Below, piece after piece: positions 24,220 to 34,569 of a DNA stretch of 64,000 nucleotides. Every line of letters starts with the position of its first letter. Positions within the stretch are counted from its first letter, which is position 1. The notes under the pieces are model-generated. The model was not told the DNA's origin and ran no database searches. It worked only from the letters and a program-made list of their open reading frames with translations. The position numbers were made by a program, and so were the translations under genes. Source of the DNA: an uncultured bacterium (lineage in GTDB: Bacteria; Cyanobacteriota; Vampirovibrionia; Gastranaerophilales; Gastranaerophilaceae); NCBI GenBank assembly GCA_949294335.1, contig CASFGO010000013.1, positions 62,001 through 126,000 on the forward strand, in the 5' to 3' direction.

Positions 24220-26766
24220 TTGAGTCAACAAAATATATTTGAAGATGGAAAGATAGTTCCGGTTAATATTAGAGAAGAGATGAAACGTTGCTATATTGAT
24301 TATGCAATGAGTGTAATTGTAGGTCGTGCTCTTCCAGATGTAAGAGATGGTTTAAAACCAGTTCATAGAAGAATTTTATTTGCAATGAATGAATTAGGAA
24401 TGACCCCTGATAAACCATTTAAGAAATGTGCTCGTATCGTAGGTGAAGTATTAGGTAAATACCACCCTCACGGTGATACAGCAGTATACGAAGCATTAGT
24501 TCGTATGGCTCAAGATTTTTCAACAAGATATTTAACAGTAGATGGTCATGGTAATTTTGGTTCTGTTGATGGTGATGGCGCAGCTGCAATGAGATATACA
24601 GAAGCTCGTATGCATAAAATTACTACATCTATGTTAGCAGATATTGATAATGAAACAGTTGACTTTGTACCAAACTTTGATGGTTCATTACAAGAACCTT
24701 CCGTTCTACCTGTTAGATTACCTATGCTTTTATTAAATGGGGTTTCAGGTATTGCCGTTGGGATGGCTACAAATATTCCTCCTCACAATTTATCAGAAAT
24801 TGTCGATGGTACCATTGCTTTAATCGACAATCCAAATATTACAGTTGAAGGCTTAATGGAATATATCAAAGGACCTGATTTCCCAACAGCAGCAACAATT
24901 GTTGGTTTAAATGATATTAAACAAGCATACGAAACAGGTCGTGGTTCAATAAAAATGTCATCAGTTGCAACTATTGAAGAAATTGCAGGTGGTGGCGGAA
25001 GACAAGCTAGAACAGCAATTGTTGTAACAGAAATTCCTTATCAAGTTAACAAAGCAATGTTAATTGAAAAAATTGCAGATTTAGTCAAAGAACAAAAAAT
25101 CACAGGTATTTCAGATTTAAGAGATGAATCTGATAGAACCGGTATGAGAATTGTTATTGAGTTAAAACGTGATGCTAAGCCTGAAGTTGTTAAAAATAAT
25201 TTATTTAAATATACTCAATTAGCAACAACTTTTGGTGTAAATATGTTAGCTCTTTGTGGACAACAACCACGATTAATGAATTTATATGAGGTATTAAGTG
25301 AGTTCGTTGAACATAGAGTTGAAATTGTAACAAGAAGAACAATTTATTTCTTGAAGAAAGCTAAAATAAGAGCTCATATTTTAGCAGGTTTACTAATCGC
25401 ATTAGGTTCATTAGATGAAGTTATTGAATTAATCAAAAAATCAAAAACTACAGATGATGCAAGAATTGGCTTAATGAACAGATTTGGTCTTGACGTTGAT
25501 CAAGCAAATGCTATTCTTGAAATGCAATTAAGAAGATTAACAGGATTAGAACAAGACAAAATCAAAGCAGAATATGATGAATTACAAAAGAAAATAGCAG
25601 AATATGAAGAAATTCTAGCTGATAGACAAAAAGTTCTAAACATTATTAAAGCTGAATTATTAGAAGATAAAGAAAAATATGGCGATGATAGAAAAACTCA
25701 AATTGTTCCAGAGCAAGGAGAAGTTACTATTGAAGACTTAACTCCAAATACTCCAATGGCTGTATTCATCACTCACCAAGGATATTTAAAGAGAATTAGT
25801 TTAGATACATTTGAACGTCAAAATAGAGCAACTCGTGGTAAGAGTGGAATGAAAACAAAAGATGATGATGATATTCAACATTTCTTTACTGCTATGATGC
25901 ATGATAAAGTTTTATTCTTCTCTTCAAAAGGTGTTGTATATAGCCTAAATGTTTATGACTTCCCAGAAGGTGGACGCCAAGCTAAAGGTTTACCAATTGT
26001 TAATGTATTACCAATTGAACAAGATGAAAAAATTACAGCAGTTGTACCTGTAAGTAATTTCTCACATGATGCAAACCTTATTATGTTAACTCAAAAAGGT
26101 TATATTAAACGAATTGAATTAGATAATTTCTCAAATATTAGAAGAAATGGTATTATTGCAATTTCACTTGAAGAAGGTGACAGATTAAACTGGGTAAAAC
26201 TTTCTACACCTCATGACGAAATAATCATAGGTACTGCTTGTGGTATGGCAATAAGATTCCCTATTGAAGACTTAAGACCTTTAGGACGTAGTGCTAGAGG
26301 TGTTAATTCAATGAAATTAAGATCAGGCGATACAATTATTGGCTGTGATATTGTACCACAAGATTATGATGCGGATTTATTAGTTGTAACTTCTGACGGA
26401 TTTGGTAAACGAACTAAGTTATCAGAATTTAGAACTCAAAATAGAGGTGGTATAGGTTTAATAGCTACTAAGTTTAAATCGTCGGTTTCAAGATTAGTTG
26501 CTTTAACTATTGTTGATGAAAATGATGAAGTTATGCTTGTAACAGCAAATGGTATTGTAACTAGATTAAAAGCTAACTCAATATCTCAACAAGGAAGACC
26601 AGCAACAGGCGTAAGAGCACAAAACCTACTTGATAATGATACAGTTGTATCTGTAGACAAAATTGTAAATCCTGCAAAAGATGAAAATGAAACAGAAGAA
26701 GCTCAAGACTCTAAAGACGAAACATCTACAGGAAATGATGATTTTACACAAGGTACTTTAATATAA
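24220..26766 (+). CDS. gyrA: DNA gyrase subunit A
   Basis: Breakage-reunion subunit of DNA gyrase, introducing negative supercoils with GyrB. 848 residues. The N-terminal core has the [20 protein letters not shown] start, the [16 protein letters not shown] quinolone-resistance region, and the catalytic tyrosine in MRYTEARM near residue 126. The C-terminal pinwheel of six blade repeats follows. It includes a GyrA box-like QAKGLPIVN near residues 587-595, which distinguishes it from ParC. The start is TTG, set by AAGGAGAAGGA directly upstream. gyrB is not in the window. The downstream LCP gene follows after 22 bases. Confidence 0.95.
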   Translation: MSQQNIFEDGKIVPVNIREEMKRCYIDYAMSVIVGRALPDVRDGLKPVHRRILFAMNELGMTPDKPFKKCARIVGEVLGKYHPHGDTAVYEALVRMAQDFSTRYLTVDGHGNFGSVDGDGAAAMRYTEARMHKITTSMLADIDNETVDFVPNFDGSLQEPSVLPVRLPMLLLNGVSGIAVGMATNIPPHNLSEIVDGTIALIDNPNITVEGLMEYIKGPDFPTAATIVGLNDIKQAYETGRGSIKMSSVATIEEIAGGGGRQARTAIVVTEIPYQVNKAMLIEKIADLVKEQKITGISDLRDESDRTGMRIVIELKRDAKPEVVKNNLFKYTQLATTFGVNMLALCGQQPRLMNLYEVLSEFVEHRVEIVTRRTIYFLKKAKIRAHILAGLLIALGSLDEVIELIKKSKTTDDARIGLMNRFGLDVDQANAILEMQLRRLTGLEQDKIKAEYDELQKKIAEYEEILADRQKVLNIIKAELLEDKEKYGDDRKTQIVPEQGEVTIEDLTPNTPMAVFITHQGYLKRISLDTFERQNRATRGKSGMKTKDDDDIQHFFTAMMHDKVLFFSSKGVVYSLNVYDFPEGGRQAKGLPIVNVLPIEQDEKITAVVPVSNFSHDANLIMLTQKGYIKRIELDNFSNIRRNGIIAISLEEGDRLNWVKLSTPHDEIIIGTACGMAIRFPIEDLRPLGRSARGVNSMKLRSGDTIIGCDIVPQDYDADLLVVTSDGFGKRTKLSEFRTQNRGGIGLIATKFKSSVSRLVALTIVDENDEVMLVTANGIVTRLKANSISQQGRPATGVRAQNLLDNDTVVSVDKIVNPAKDENETEEAQDSKDETSTGNDDFTQGTLI

Positions 26767-26788
26767 ATAAGAGGAAATTATAAAATAT

Positions 26789-28111
26789 ATGAATAATAGA
26801 TATAAAGAAAAGGAAGAGTACACTTCATTTCTTGAACACATTAAAGAAGAAAGAGAAGATTCTTCCAATTTTGCAAAATCTTTATTAAGTTTTGTTTTAG
26901 GAATGTGTTGTGTTCTTGCATTCACATTATGGTTTATACATCAAGAGAATTTAGTAAAAGCTGTTTTTGGAGAAAATTCTGCAATTACAGAAGAATTATT
27001 AAGTTGGGCAGATGCAATAAATAACAGAGGAAGACAATCTTTTAACTTACCAACATTTGGAAGACCTAAAAATATATTATTATTAGGTGTTGATTCAAAT
27101 GGAGAAGGCACTGATAAATGGGAAGGAACAAGAACTGATACTATTATATTAATGAATATTGATCCTAGTTCTCATTCTGTAAATGCTATATCTATACCTA
27201 GAGATAGTAAAGTTTATATTGGAGATAGAGGATTAAATAAAATTAATTCAGCCCATGCTTTTGGAGGAATAAAATTAACCAAAAGGACCATTGAAGATAC
27301 GTTGGGCGTAAAAATAGATAATTATATAATGGTACATGATGATGCAGTAAAAGATATTGTTGATGCATTAGGTGGTGTTCCTATATATGTAGAAAAGAGA
27401 ATGAACTATGATGATTATAGTGGGAAATTACATATTCATTTAGATAAAGGGATGCATGTTTTAGATGGGACACAGGCTGTAGGTTATCTAAGATTTAGAC
27501 ATGATGGCTTGGGTGATATAGGAAGAACACAACGTCAGCAATGGTTCTTAAAAGGATTATTAGAAAAAATCAAATCCCCACAAGCATTGGCAAAACTTCC
27601 TGAAATATTAAATGTTACAAGGGAAGATGTAAAAACAGATATGTCTGTATATGAATTATCTCAACTTGCAAATGCTGCAAGAGCATTTAATGAAGGTAAT
27701 ATTCAAATAGCAACTCTTCCTGGAGCTCCAAATCAACACGGATACATAAGCTATTGGATTTTAGACCCTGAAAAAGTTCAAGATGTTGTAGATAGACTTA
27801 TTTATAGAGAAGACGGAGAAATTTGTCCACCTTCGGAAATTGTAGCAGGTATTATGTATTCTGCATCAAGAAGCGATGATGCTATTGCAATACAAAAACA
27901 ATTAGAATCGTTAGGATATAAAGTTAACTCGTTAACAATGGAAACATTACCTCATTCACAATTTATTGCTCACAATAAAAAAGTAACAAATGCATTGTAT
28001 AATGATTTAACAAAAAAAATTCCTGCATTAGACAAAGTTCAATATGTATATGACCCAATTAAAAACTTCTGTGTAGGAAGTGATTTTACAATAATTCTAT
28101 CTAACAAATAA
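26789..28111 (+). CDS. LytR-CpsA-Psr (LCP) family cell-wall glycopolymer ligase
   Basis: 440 residues. A cytoplasmic N-terminus is followed by one membrane helix (residues about 30-50, SLLSFVLGMCCVLAFTLWFI). The extracytoplasmic LCP domain follows, about residues 90-260, with conserved Arg/Asp positions in GTRTDTIILMNIDP and SIPRDSKVYI and with RFRHDGLGDIGRTQRQQ. A C-terminal LytR_C-like domain covers about residues 350-430. LCP enzymes transfer polyprenyl-linked glycopolymers onto peptidoglycan or proteins. In diderm bacteria their substrates are less clear. It lies between gyrA and rseP with short gaps, so probably in one transcript. Confidence 0.88.
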   Translation: MNNRYKEKEEYTSFLEHIKEEREDSSNFAKSLLSFVLGMCCVLAFTLWFIHQENLVKAVFGENSAITEELLSWADAINNRGRQSFNLPTFGRPKNILLLGVDSNGEGTDKWEGTRTDTIILMNIDPSSHSVNAISIPRDSKVYIGDRGLNKINSAHAFGGIKLTKRTIEDTLGVKIDNYIMVHDDAVKDIVDALGGVPIYVEKRMNYDDYSGKLHIHLDKGMHVLDGTQAVGYLRFRHDGLGDIGRTQRQQWFLKGLLEKIKSPQALAKLPEILNVTREDVKTDMSVYELSQLANAARAFNEGNIQIATLPGAPNQHGYISYWILDPEKVQDVVDRLIYREDGEICPPSEIVAGIMYSASRSDDAIAIQKQLESLGYKVNSLTMETLPHSQFIAHNKKVTNALYNDLTKKIPALDKVQYVYDPIKNFCVGSDFTIILSNK

Positions 28112-28125
28112 GAGGATGATTAAAT

Positions 28126-29505
28126 ATGTCAATAATAATAATGATATTGCTTCTAAGTTTTCTTGTATTAATACATGAGTTAGGTCATTTCCTTGCTGCA
28201 AAAGCGTTTGGAATGAAAGTAGATAAATTTGGATTTGGTTTACCTTTAGGACCAACATTATTTGAAAAGAAAATAGGAGAAACAACTTTTCTAGTTCATG
28301 CATTATTATTAGGAGGTTATGTTTCATTTCCTGATGATGAAAAAAATTGTGATTTACCAGAAGATTCTCCAGAAAGATTTGAAAACAGACCAATATATCA
28401 AAGAGCAATAGTTGTATCAGCCGGAGTTATTGCAAATGTAATATGCGCATTCTTTTTAGTATTATTTTCGGCATTAGTTTGGAAATATTTACCATCAGGT
28501 GTGTATAATATAGAAATAGGTAAAATTGTTGCGCCAAAAGACGCATCTGTATGGAGTTCAGGGTTAAAAGTCGGAGATAAAATTGTTTCAGTAAATGGAA
28601 CAAAAATTACTAATACATATTCTCTTTTAAACATCGTCCAATTAAGTAAAACAAGAGATGGTTTAGTAGATATAGACATTGTAGAACAAAATTATCAAAA
28701 TATAAAAAACTTAAATCCTGCACTAGCTAAAAATGAAATCATACCTCAAGATGTTGGAGTAAGATTACCTGAAAAAATCATTAATGAAAAACCAATTGTT
28801 CTAGACAGTAAAACAGCAATGGGTATAACTAAATATGAAGATAACCAAATTAAATTATCTGATAAGGTTATACAATTGAGAAATAATTTACAAAAAACAA
28901 TTGATAGTAGATATTATTTATCAAATGGACAATATACATTATATGATGTTGCACAAGCAATTTCAGACAATGTTCATCCTTTGAATATTGTAATAGATAG
29001 AAAAGGGAAATATCTAAAACTGAAACCTATATATCCAACAACAAATGGAGCAATTGGAGTTCAACTAAATTCAAAAGAAATTCTAAGAACAACAGATTCT
29101 TTTTTTGATGCCTTTAAGGGAAGTATTCAATATTTATACCAAAATACTTATATGATGTTAGTTGGACTAGAACAAATTTTTACAGGGAAAGTTCCATTAA
29201 AAGACTTACATGGTATTGTTGCAATTACCAAAGTTGGAGGAGATATTATTAATAATGACGGTTTATTTTATGGCTTATTATTAACGGCAATAATATCAAT
29301 GGATTTAGCAATAGTTAACTTTTTACCAATTCCAGCTTTAGATGGCGGACAATTATTATTCTTAATAATTGAAAAAATAGCAGGTAGAAAAGTTGGCTCA
29401 AAAGTAATGGAAACAATAGCTACAATAAGTTTCTTTTTATTGATAGCTTTAATGATAATTGTTGTATTTAATGATATTTGGGCATTAGTAACTCAAAAAT
29501 TGTAA
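28126..29505 (+). CDS. rseP: RseP-type intramembrane site-2 metalloprotease
   Basis: 459 residues. The zinc motif HELGH lies in the first membrane helix (LIHELGHFLAAKAFGM). A PDZ-type region (GLKVGDKIVSVNG) and a long extra-cytoplasmic stretch lie between. The third zinc ligand is in the late membrane helix (PIPALDGGQLLFLIIE). RseP cleaves membrane-anchored anti-sigma factors and signal-peptide remnants. The part between the PDZ start and the next membrane segment is about 150 residues and includes a low-similarity insert, somewhat longer than in minimal homologues. It starts 14 bases after the LCP gene with AGAGG upstream. Confidence 0.92.
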   Translation: MSIIIMILLLSFLVLIHELGHFLAAKAFGMKVDKFGFGLPLGPTLFEKKIGETTFLVHALLLGGYVSFPDDEKNCDLPEDSPERFENRPIYQRAIVVSAGVIANVICAFFLVLFSALVWKYLPSGVYNIEIGKIVAPKDASVWSSGLKVGDKIVSVNGTKITNTYSLLNIVQLSKTRDGLVDIDIVEQNYQNIKNLNPALAKNEIIPQDVGVRLPEKIINEKPIVLDSKTAMGITKYEDNQIKLSDKVIQLRNNLQKTIDSRYYLSNGQYTLYDVAQAISDNVHPLNIVIDRKGKYLKLKPIYPTTNGAIGVQLNSKEILRTTDSFFDAFKGSIQYLYQNTYMMLVGLEQIFTGKVPLKDLHGIVAITKVGGDIINNDGLFYGLLLTAIISMDLAIVNFLPIPALDGGQLLFLIIEKIAGRKVGSKVMETIATISFFLLIALMIIVVFNDIWALVTQKL

Positions 29506-29593
29506 TACAAAATTAACAAATACTCGACAATAGAGTTTGTTTCAGTTATCATACACTTACGAATGCTGAAATATAGTAAAGGAGAAATAACAA

Positions 29594-30094
29594 ATGCAAG
29601 TTATATTAAAAAAAGATGTTCAAAACCTTGGTGAAGCAGGTGATGTTGTAACAGTTAAAGATGGTTATGCTAGAAACTTTTTATTCCCAAGAAATGTTGC
29701 AGAATTAGCAACAGCAGGTGCTTTAGAAAATAGAGAAAAGAATTTAGCAAGAATTAAAGCTAAACAAGAAAAATTACACCAAGAAGCGTTAGCTAAAGCT
29801 GAAGAAATCGAAAAAGTTGGTTCATTAGAATTATCAGCTAAAGCTGGTGAAAGTGGTAAATTATTCGGAACTATTACAACTAAAAAATTATGTGAAGAAT
29901 TAAAAGCAAAAGCTAACATTGAAGTTGATAAGAAAACAGTTTCTTTAGATCACCCTATCAATAAAGTTGGTGAGTACAAAATGTTAATCAAATTAACTTC
30001 TAAAGTTAAAACAGAGTTAAAAGTTGTAGTGACAGCTTCTGAAATTGTTAAAGAATCAATTGAAGAAGAAGTTGAAGAAGTTTCAGCTGAATAA
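29594..30094 (+). CDS. rplI: 50S ribosomal protein L9
   Basis: 166 residues. The N-terminal domain has the family signature GDVVTVKDGYARNFLFPR (residues 17-34), followed by the long connecting helix and a C-terminal domain. The tail is extended by an acidic stretch (ESIEEEVEEVSAE). It binds 23S rRNA near the L1 stalk base. AAAGGAG precedes the ATG, and a strong terminator follows. It is separated from rseP by 88 bases, so it may have its own promoter. Unusually, rpsF and rpsR are not beside it. Confidence 0.96.
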   Translation: MQVILKKDVQNLGEAGDVVTVKDGYARNFLFPRNVAELATAGALENREKNLARIKAKQEKLHQEALAKAEEIEKVGSLELSAKAGESGKLFGTITTKKLCEELKAKANIEVDKKTVSLDHPINKVGEYKMLIKLTSKVKTELKVVVTASEIVKESIEEEVEEVSAE

Positions 30095-30107
30095 TTTTAA
30101 ATAAAAT

Positions 30108-30144
30108 AAAAAAAAAGAGGGACAAATTTGTCCCTCTTTTTTTT
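30108..30144 (+). terminator. Terminator after rplI
   Basis: AAAGAGGGACAAA and TTTGTCCCTCTTT form a perfect stem with essentially no loop beyond the central AATT, flanked by A- and T-runs on both sides. Confidence 0.85.
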
Positions 30145-30201
30145 AGCAAAAATAAAAATCAGTAGTTTTATATTAATATATTACTAATTTATGGTGTTAA
30201 T

Positions 30202-31386
30202 ATGAATAATATTTCTAATGTTTCATTCAAAGGCTCTATTAATCTTCCTCCAAAATCAACCAATAAAGCAACTCAAAACAATAAGATTTCAAAATCCACT
30301 AAAATTGCTTTAGGTACAACTTTAACGGCAATGGCTATAGGAGGAGTTTATATTGCATCTAAAGGGCATGGAGTTTCTGTAGATAAGGCTTTTCAGCAAA
30401 TCCAAAATGCAAGTTCATATATGGAAACACTTAAAAATATAAAAATGCATCCTAAGAATTTTAAACAATTAATGTTTAGGATAACTTCTGATGAAAAAAT
30501 GAGTAAAAAATTTATCTCTGAAGTAATATCGAATCCTAGAAAAAGCAAAGAAAATGTTAGAATACTGAATAAAAAAATAGGTGGAGATAAGGAATTAATG
30601 GACTGGATGTTGCGTCCAAATGGTTATCAAGAAGCTTATTACAGACATACCAAAAATATTTATAATGAAGCTAAGCATCCAGATGATTTAATAAAAATAT
30701 CTCCTAATTGGAATATTTGGAAATTAAAAGATAAGTTTGGAGATGATTTTACAATTGGTCAACCACCTCAGTGTGTTTCTGGAGGTGTAGATGGTTATAG
30801 AAATATTTTCTATCAAGCATTATCTAATTCAAATGCAGGCTTTGAATCCGGCGGTATTAAGTTTGGAGATTATATTGGAGGCGGACTGTCAGGAAAAGCA
30901 ATAAGAAAAGTTGAGATTGGTAATAAAAAATATATTATGAAGTTTCAACCAGAACTTGGAAATCAAGATTTAAAAGATAATATTTCAATGAAATCGGATT
31001 CAGTATTTTTAAATACTCAAATAGAAAGATATCTTGATTTAAATGGATATAATCAAGGACCAAAATTAAAATTTTTCGATTATAAAACTAATTCTGCAAT
31101 CTATGAACTATCAGAAGGTAATCATCCAAAGCAAGAAGTTATCAATGACATACTTGAAACAAATAAAAAACTAAATGGCTTAAATGATTTAGGAGTTTAT
31201 TATAATGATATAAGTGTCTCAAATTTTATGCAGCAAAAAAATGAGAATATTTCATTTATAGATTCTGGTGAATCCACATTTGTTGATTTCTTTAAACCTG
31301 GTGTTGCAGGCTACCATTTTACACTACCAAATTTAAATGGTAGAAGTATTTCTGATACAGCAGCTGCGATTAATTTGGCTAAATAA
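30202..31386 (+). CDS. Kinase-fold FKG protein (putative Ser/Thr kinase-like effector or membrane protein)
   Basis: 394 residues. NVSFKGSI lies at residues 6-13 and one membrane segment at about 34-53. The C-terminal half shows the ordered landmarks of a protein-kinase fold: a glycine-rich loop GDYIGGGLSGKA (222-233), a VAIK-like lysine in KKYIMKF (Lys247), a candidate helix-C glutamate (Glu275), a catalytic-loop equivalent YYNDISVSNFM (Asp336, Asn341), and a DFG-like IDSGES (Asp354). All five catalytic-type residues are present, but the HRD histidine is replaced. Similar small kinase folds occur in secreted bacterial effectors, which is only an analogy here. No ribosome site is seen before the ATG. 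Its end overlaps the next, opposite-strand gene by eight bases. Confidence 0.6.
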   Translation: MNNISNVSFKGSINLPPKSTNKATQNNKISKSTKIALGTTLTAMAIGGVYIASKGHGVSVDKAFQQIQNASSYMETLKNIKMHPKNFKQLMFRITSDEKMSKKFISEVISNPRKSKENVRILNKKIGGDKELMDWMLRPNGYQEAYYRHTKNIYNEAKHPDDLIKISPNWNIWKLKDKFGDDFTIGQPPQCVSGGVDGYRNIFYQALSNSNAGFESGGIKFGDYIGGGLSGKAIRKVEIGNKKYIMKFQPELGNQDLKDNISMKSDSVFLNTQIERYLDLNGYNQGPKLKFFDYKTNSAIYELSEGNHPKQEVINDILETNKKLNGLNDLGVYYNDISVSNFMQQKNENISFIDSGESTFVDFFKPGVAGYHFTLPNLNGRSISDTAAAINLAK

Positions 31387-31960
31387 TTAAATCTTTCAAT
31401 TCAAAAAGTTTATTAAAATTACCTGTTGTTACAACCTCTTTTGTGATTGTATCAAATATTTTTTTGATATCTTTTTCGCTAGGAGTTTTTAGTTGTTTCG
31501 GTAATTTAATATCATTTGAAGTTTTTGCATTTACAAAACCTTCATTCATTTTTGCAAATTCTTTGTATATATCAAGAATTTCCTGATATTCTTTAGGATA
31601 TTCATAACCTAAATTGAGATAATATTTAGTATCTTTACCAAACCATTTAACAAATTCTGAAACATAGTTGATTTCTTGAAGTTCAACATCTTCATTATAT
31701 TCAAGTCCTAAACAATGATTTCCTGTTAGTTCTGCATCTTTTTGAGATACAACATAAGTTGCCCACAGCATACAACCCAAATAAAAAGCAGTATTTTGTT
31801 CTATCATTGCAAGAATTTGAGGATAAAATGTTTTAAATTTAAAACGTTTTTGACCGAGATTTTTAAACTTATTCACTTCTGAATACATATATTCAATAGA
31901 ATGTATAAAACTAGCTATATGAGGTCCATATCCAGGATCAAATGCAACTTTATTAGCCAT
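31379..31960 (-). CDS. Hypothetical protein downstream of the isocitrate dehydrogenase-type gene
   Basis: 193 residues, soluble, mostly helical, with no recognised motif. The N-terminal half has several aromatic residues (FYPQILAMIEQNTAFYLGCML). The ATG follows AGGAGG and lies within the last codons of the upstream dehydrogenase gene (eight-base overlap), so the two are cotranscribed and probably coupled. The stop codon overlaps the end of the kinase-like gene on the other strand. Confidence 0.65.
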   Translation of the reverse strand: MANKVAFDPGYGPHIASFIHSIEYMYSEVNKFKNLGQKRFKFKTFYPQILAMIEQNTAFYLGCMLWATYVVSQKDAELTGNHCLGLEYNEDVELQEINYVSEFVKWFGKDTKYYLNLGYEYPKEYQEILDIYKEFAKMNEGFVNAKTSNDIKLPKQLKTPSEKDIKKIFDTITKEVVTTGNFNKLFELKDLII

Positions 31961-32960
31961 TTATACCTCCTAAATTTTTAATAATTTGATTCGTAAACTC
32001 AGAACACTTAGCAGTCCCACCTAAATCAGCTGTTTTAATTCCTGATTCTAATGTTTTATATAAAGCAGTTTTAATTTTTTCAGCAGCTTTGTTTTCACCA
32101 ATAAAGTTGAGCATTTCACAAGCTGATAACAAAAGTGCCATTGGATTTGCTTTATCTTGTCCTTTAATATCTGGAGCAGAACCGTGTACTGCTTCAAATA
32201 CAGATGCTTGAAGTCCTATGTTTGCACTTTGAGCAACACCTAGACCACCAATCAAACCTGCTGTTAAATCTGAAACAATATCACCATATAAATTAGGTAG
32301 TAATAGAACATCAAATTGTTCAGGTTTTTGTACTAATTGCATACAGCAATTATCAACAAGTATTTCTCTAAAATTAATCTGAGGATATTTTTTGGCAACT
32401 TCTCTTGCACATTCTAAAAACAAACCATCTGAAAGCTTACAAATATTTGCTTTTGTAACAACGCAAACTTCTTTACGACTATTTTTAACAGCATAATCAA
32501 ATGCAAATTCCGCAATTCTTATTGATGCATCTCTTGTTATAATTTTTATACTCTTTGCAGTATTTTCATCAGGTTTTTCTTCAATTCCTGCATATAAATC
32601 TTCTGTATTTTCTCTTACAACTACAATATCAACATTATCAAATTTTGTTTTGACAGTTGGTATATTTTTACAAGGTCTCAAATTAGCATATAAATCTAAT
32701 TCTTTTCTAAGTTGAACATTCACTGAACGAAAACCTTTTCCTATTGGTGTTGTAATAGGAGCTTTTAGCGCAACTTTATTTCTTTTAATAGAATCAATAA
32801 CTCTTTTAGGAAGTGGGGTTCCTTCTAATTCTGCAACATCAGCACCAGCTGTTTGAATATCCCATTCAATATTAACACCTGCTGCTTCTATAATATCAAC
32901 TACAGCTTCTGAAATTTCTGGACCTATTCCGTCACCTTTGATTAATGTTACTTGTGTCAT
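31953..32960 (-). CDS. NAD-dependent isocitrate dehydrogenase-type enzyme
   Basis: 335 residues of the isocitrate/isopropylmalate dehydrogenase superfamily: GDGIGPEI near residues 9-16, substrate-binding arginines in SVNVQLRKELDLYANLRP, VVRENTEDLYAGIEE near residues 113-127, and PNLYGDIVSDLTAGLIGGLG with the metal-binding aspartates. RENTEDLYAGIEE points to isocitrate rather than 3-isopropylmalate as substrate, so it likely makes 2-oxoglutarate for glutamate synthesis. Homoisocitrate or isopropylmalate dehydrogenase remain possible. GAGGG precedes the ATG. It heads a two-gene operon. Confidence 0.88.
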   Translation of the reverse strand: MTQVTLIKGDGIGPEISEAVVDIIEAAGVNIEWDIQTAGADVAELEGTPLPKRVIDSIKRNKVALKAPITTPIGKGFRSVNVQLRKELDLYANLRPCKNIPTVKTKFDNVDIVVVRENTEDLYAGIEEKPDENTAKSIKIITRDASIRIAEFAFDYAVKNSRKEVCVVTKANICKLSDGLFLECAREVAKKYPQINFREILVDNCCMQLVQKPEQFDVLLLPNLYGDIVSDLTAGLIGGLGVAQSANIGLQASVFEAVHGSAPDIKGQDKANPMALLLSACEMLNFIGENKAAEKIKTALYKTLESGIKTADLGGTAKCSEFTNQIIKNLGGING

Positions 32961-33011
32961 ATTAATACCCTCTTTTGTTTAATTTTATCATATCAATATC
33001 ATACAATAAAG

Positions 33012-33040
33012 TTGCTAAGCTGTTACTCATTTGATATTAT
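33012..33040 (+). promoter_or_regulatory. Promoter for a probably leaderless transcript of the TPR gene
   Basis: TTGCTA (33012-33017) and TATTAT (33035-33040) are separated by exactly 17 bases. The ATG follows six bases after the -10 box and no ribosome site exists, so transcription should start at or next to the start codon. Confidence 0.6.
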
Positions 33041-33046
33041 AAAAAT

Positions 33047-33982
33047 ATGGAAGAAAATATTGAAGATTTACAGGCAATATTAAGAGAAGATCCGTATAAC
33101 TTTCAAGCAAGAAGAACTTTATCAATTTTATTGCTTGATAATGGGTTTAATGAAGAAGCTAAAAAGAATTTATTATATTTAGTAAAAACCTTCCCCGACA
33201 ACCCTGAATTATTATACAATCTGGCTATTGCGTATGAAAAATTAAAAAAATACCCTAAAGCTGAAAAAACTTATTTAAAAGCAATTGAATTATCTCCAGA
33301 GCCTGATTTTTTCTATAACTTAGGGCTAACATACATAGAAATGAAAAAATATGATGAAGCAATACCAGCCTTTCAAAAAGTAATTGAAGCAGAATCTAAT
33401 GATTCCAATTCTTATTTTAATTTGGGACTATGCTATTTTAAGAAAAAAGAATATGATTCAGCTCTTGAATACTTTCAAAAAACAATTGAATTAAACGATA
33501 ATGACATATTTGCTCATTTTTATATGGGAAATATTTTTAAAGAAGAGGGTTTATTAGATTTAGCTATAGAAAAATTTGGAAAGGTTTTATCAATATCTCC
33601 AGATTACAGTTGGGCTCATTTTAATATGGCATCAATTGCATATGAACTTGGAGAAATAGAAAATGCAATTTTTTATTTAAAAAATACAATTCAATATAAT
33701 CCATTAGATATTGATGCTTATAAGATTCTTAATAAAATATACATAAAACAACAAAGATTTCTTGAAGCAACAGATATGATAAAAGCGGCAATGGAATTAA
33801 ATCCACAAAATGGAGATTTATATTACAATTATGCCCAAATATTTAAGTATCAAGGAGATTTAGAAAAATATAAAAAATCATTAGAATTTGCTATACAAAA
33901 TAACTCTACATTAAGCTATTCTTTTGATGCAGTAAAAAAAGAATTGAAAAATGTAAATGCTAAATTAGGAGAAGAGCAATAA
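33047..33982 (+). CDS. Tetratricopeptide-repeat (TPR) protein
   Basis: 311 residues consisting almost wholly of about eight 34-residue TPR units (for example LLYNLAIAYEKLKKYPKAEKT, NSYFNLGLCYFKKKEYDSAL and AHFYMGNIFKEEGLLDLA). It has no signal peptide, so it is a cytoplasmic scaffold. It opens a tight run of four genes, overlapping nadD by one base. No ribosome site is present, but a good promoter ends six bases before the ATG, so the mRNA is probably leaderless. The partner proteins are unknown. Confidence 0.9.
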   Translation: MEENIEDLQAILREDPYNFQARRTLSILLLDNGFNEEAKKNLLYLVKTFPDNPELLYNLAIAYEKLKKYPKAEKTYLKAIELSPEPDFFYNLGLTYIEMKKYDEAIPAFQKVIEAESNDSNSYFNLGLCYFKKKEYDSALEYFQKTIELNDNDIFAHFYMGNIFKEEGLLDLAIEKFGKVLSISPDYSWAHFNMASIAYELGEIENAIFYLKNTIQYNPLDIDAYKILNKIYIKQQRFLEATDMIKAAMELNPQNGDLYYNYAQIFKYQGDLEKYKKSLEFAIQNNSTLSYSFDAVKKELKNVNAKLGEEQ

Positions 33983-34569
33983 TGAAACTTTGTGTATTTC
34001 AAGGAACATTTAATCCAATACATAAGGTACATTTAAAAGTAGCAGAATTCGCTCTTAATTATTATCATTTTGATAAAATCTTATTTATCCCAGCTTATTT
34101 ACCACCGCATAAAGAAGTTGATAAAAACTTAGCACAACATAGATTTAATATGGTTAAACTTGCAATCCAAGAAAACGATAAATTTGATATAAGCGACATT
34201 GAATATAAAAGAAATGGGCGTTCTTATACATATTTAACAATTTTAGAGTTAAAAAAGCTGTATAAAATAACTAATAAAATCAATTTTCTAATAGGTACAG
34301 ACGCGTTTGAAAAAATTGATACTTGGTATGAAACTGATAAATTAAAAGAACATTTACATTTTATTGTTTTCCCACGTTGCAAAAATTTTAATGAATCAGA
34401 TTTTGATAAATTTAAAGTTATGGGATACGATTTTGAATTTGCACCTATGGATTATATTGATGTATCATCTACAGAAGTAAGAGATAATATTAATCATCAA
34501 AAATCTGTAGAAGAATTAGAAATTCCCAAAGTAGTAGAGTATATAAAAGAAAATGGTTTATATGAATAA
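33982..34569 (+). CDS. nadD: Nicotinate-nucleotide adenylyltransferase
   Basis: Makes nicotinic acid adenine dinucleotide from NaMN and ATP in NAD synthesis. 195 residues with the nucleotidyltransferase motif GTFNPIHKVHLKVAE (the HxGH-like site reads IHKVHL, with both histidines kept). ILFIPAYLPPHK follows, and the C-terminal ISSTEVR-like motif appears here as VSSTEVRDN. It overlaps the TPR stop by one base, and its stop overlaps the yqeK start. Coupling to yqeK is a common arrangement. Confidence 0.95.
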   Translation: MKLCVFQGTFNPIHKVHLKVAEFALNYYHFDKILFIPAYLPPHKEVDKNLAQHRFNMVKLAIQENDKFDISDIEYKRNGRSYTYLTILELKKLYKITNKINFLIGTDAFEKIDTWYETDKLKEHLHFIVFPRCKNFNESDFDKFKVMGYDFEFAPMDYIDVSSTEVRDNINHQKSVEELEIPKVVEYIKENGLYE

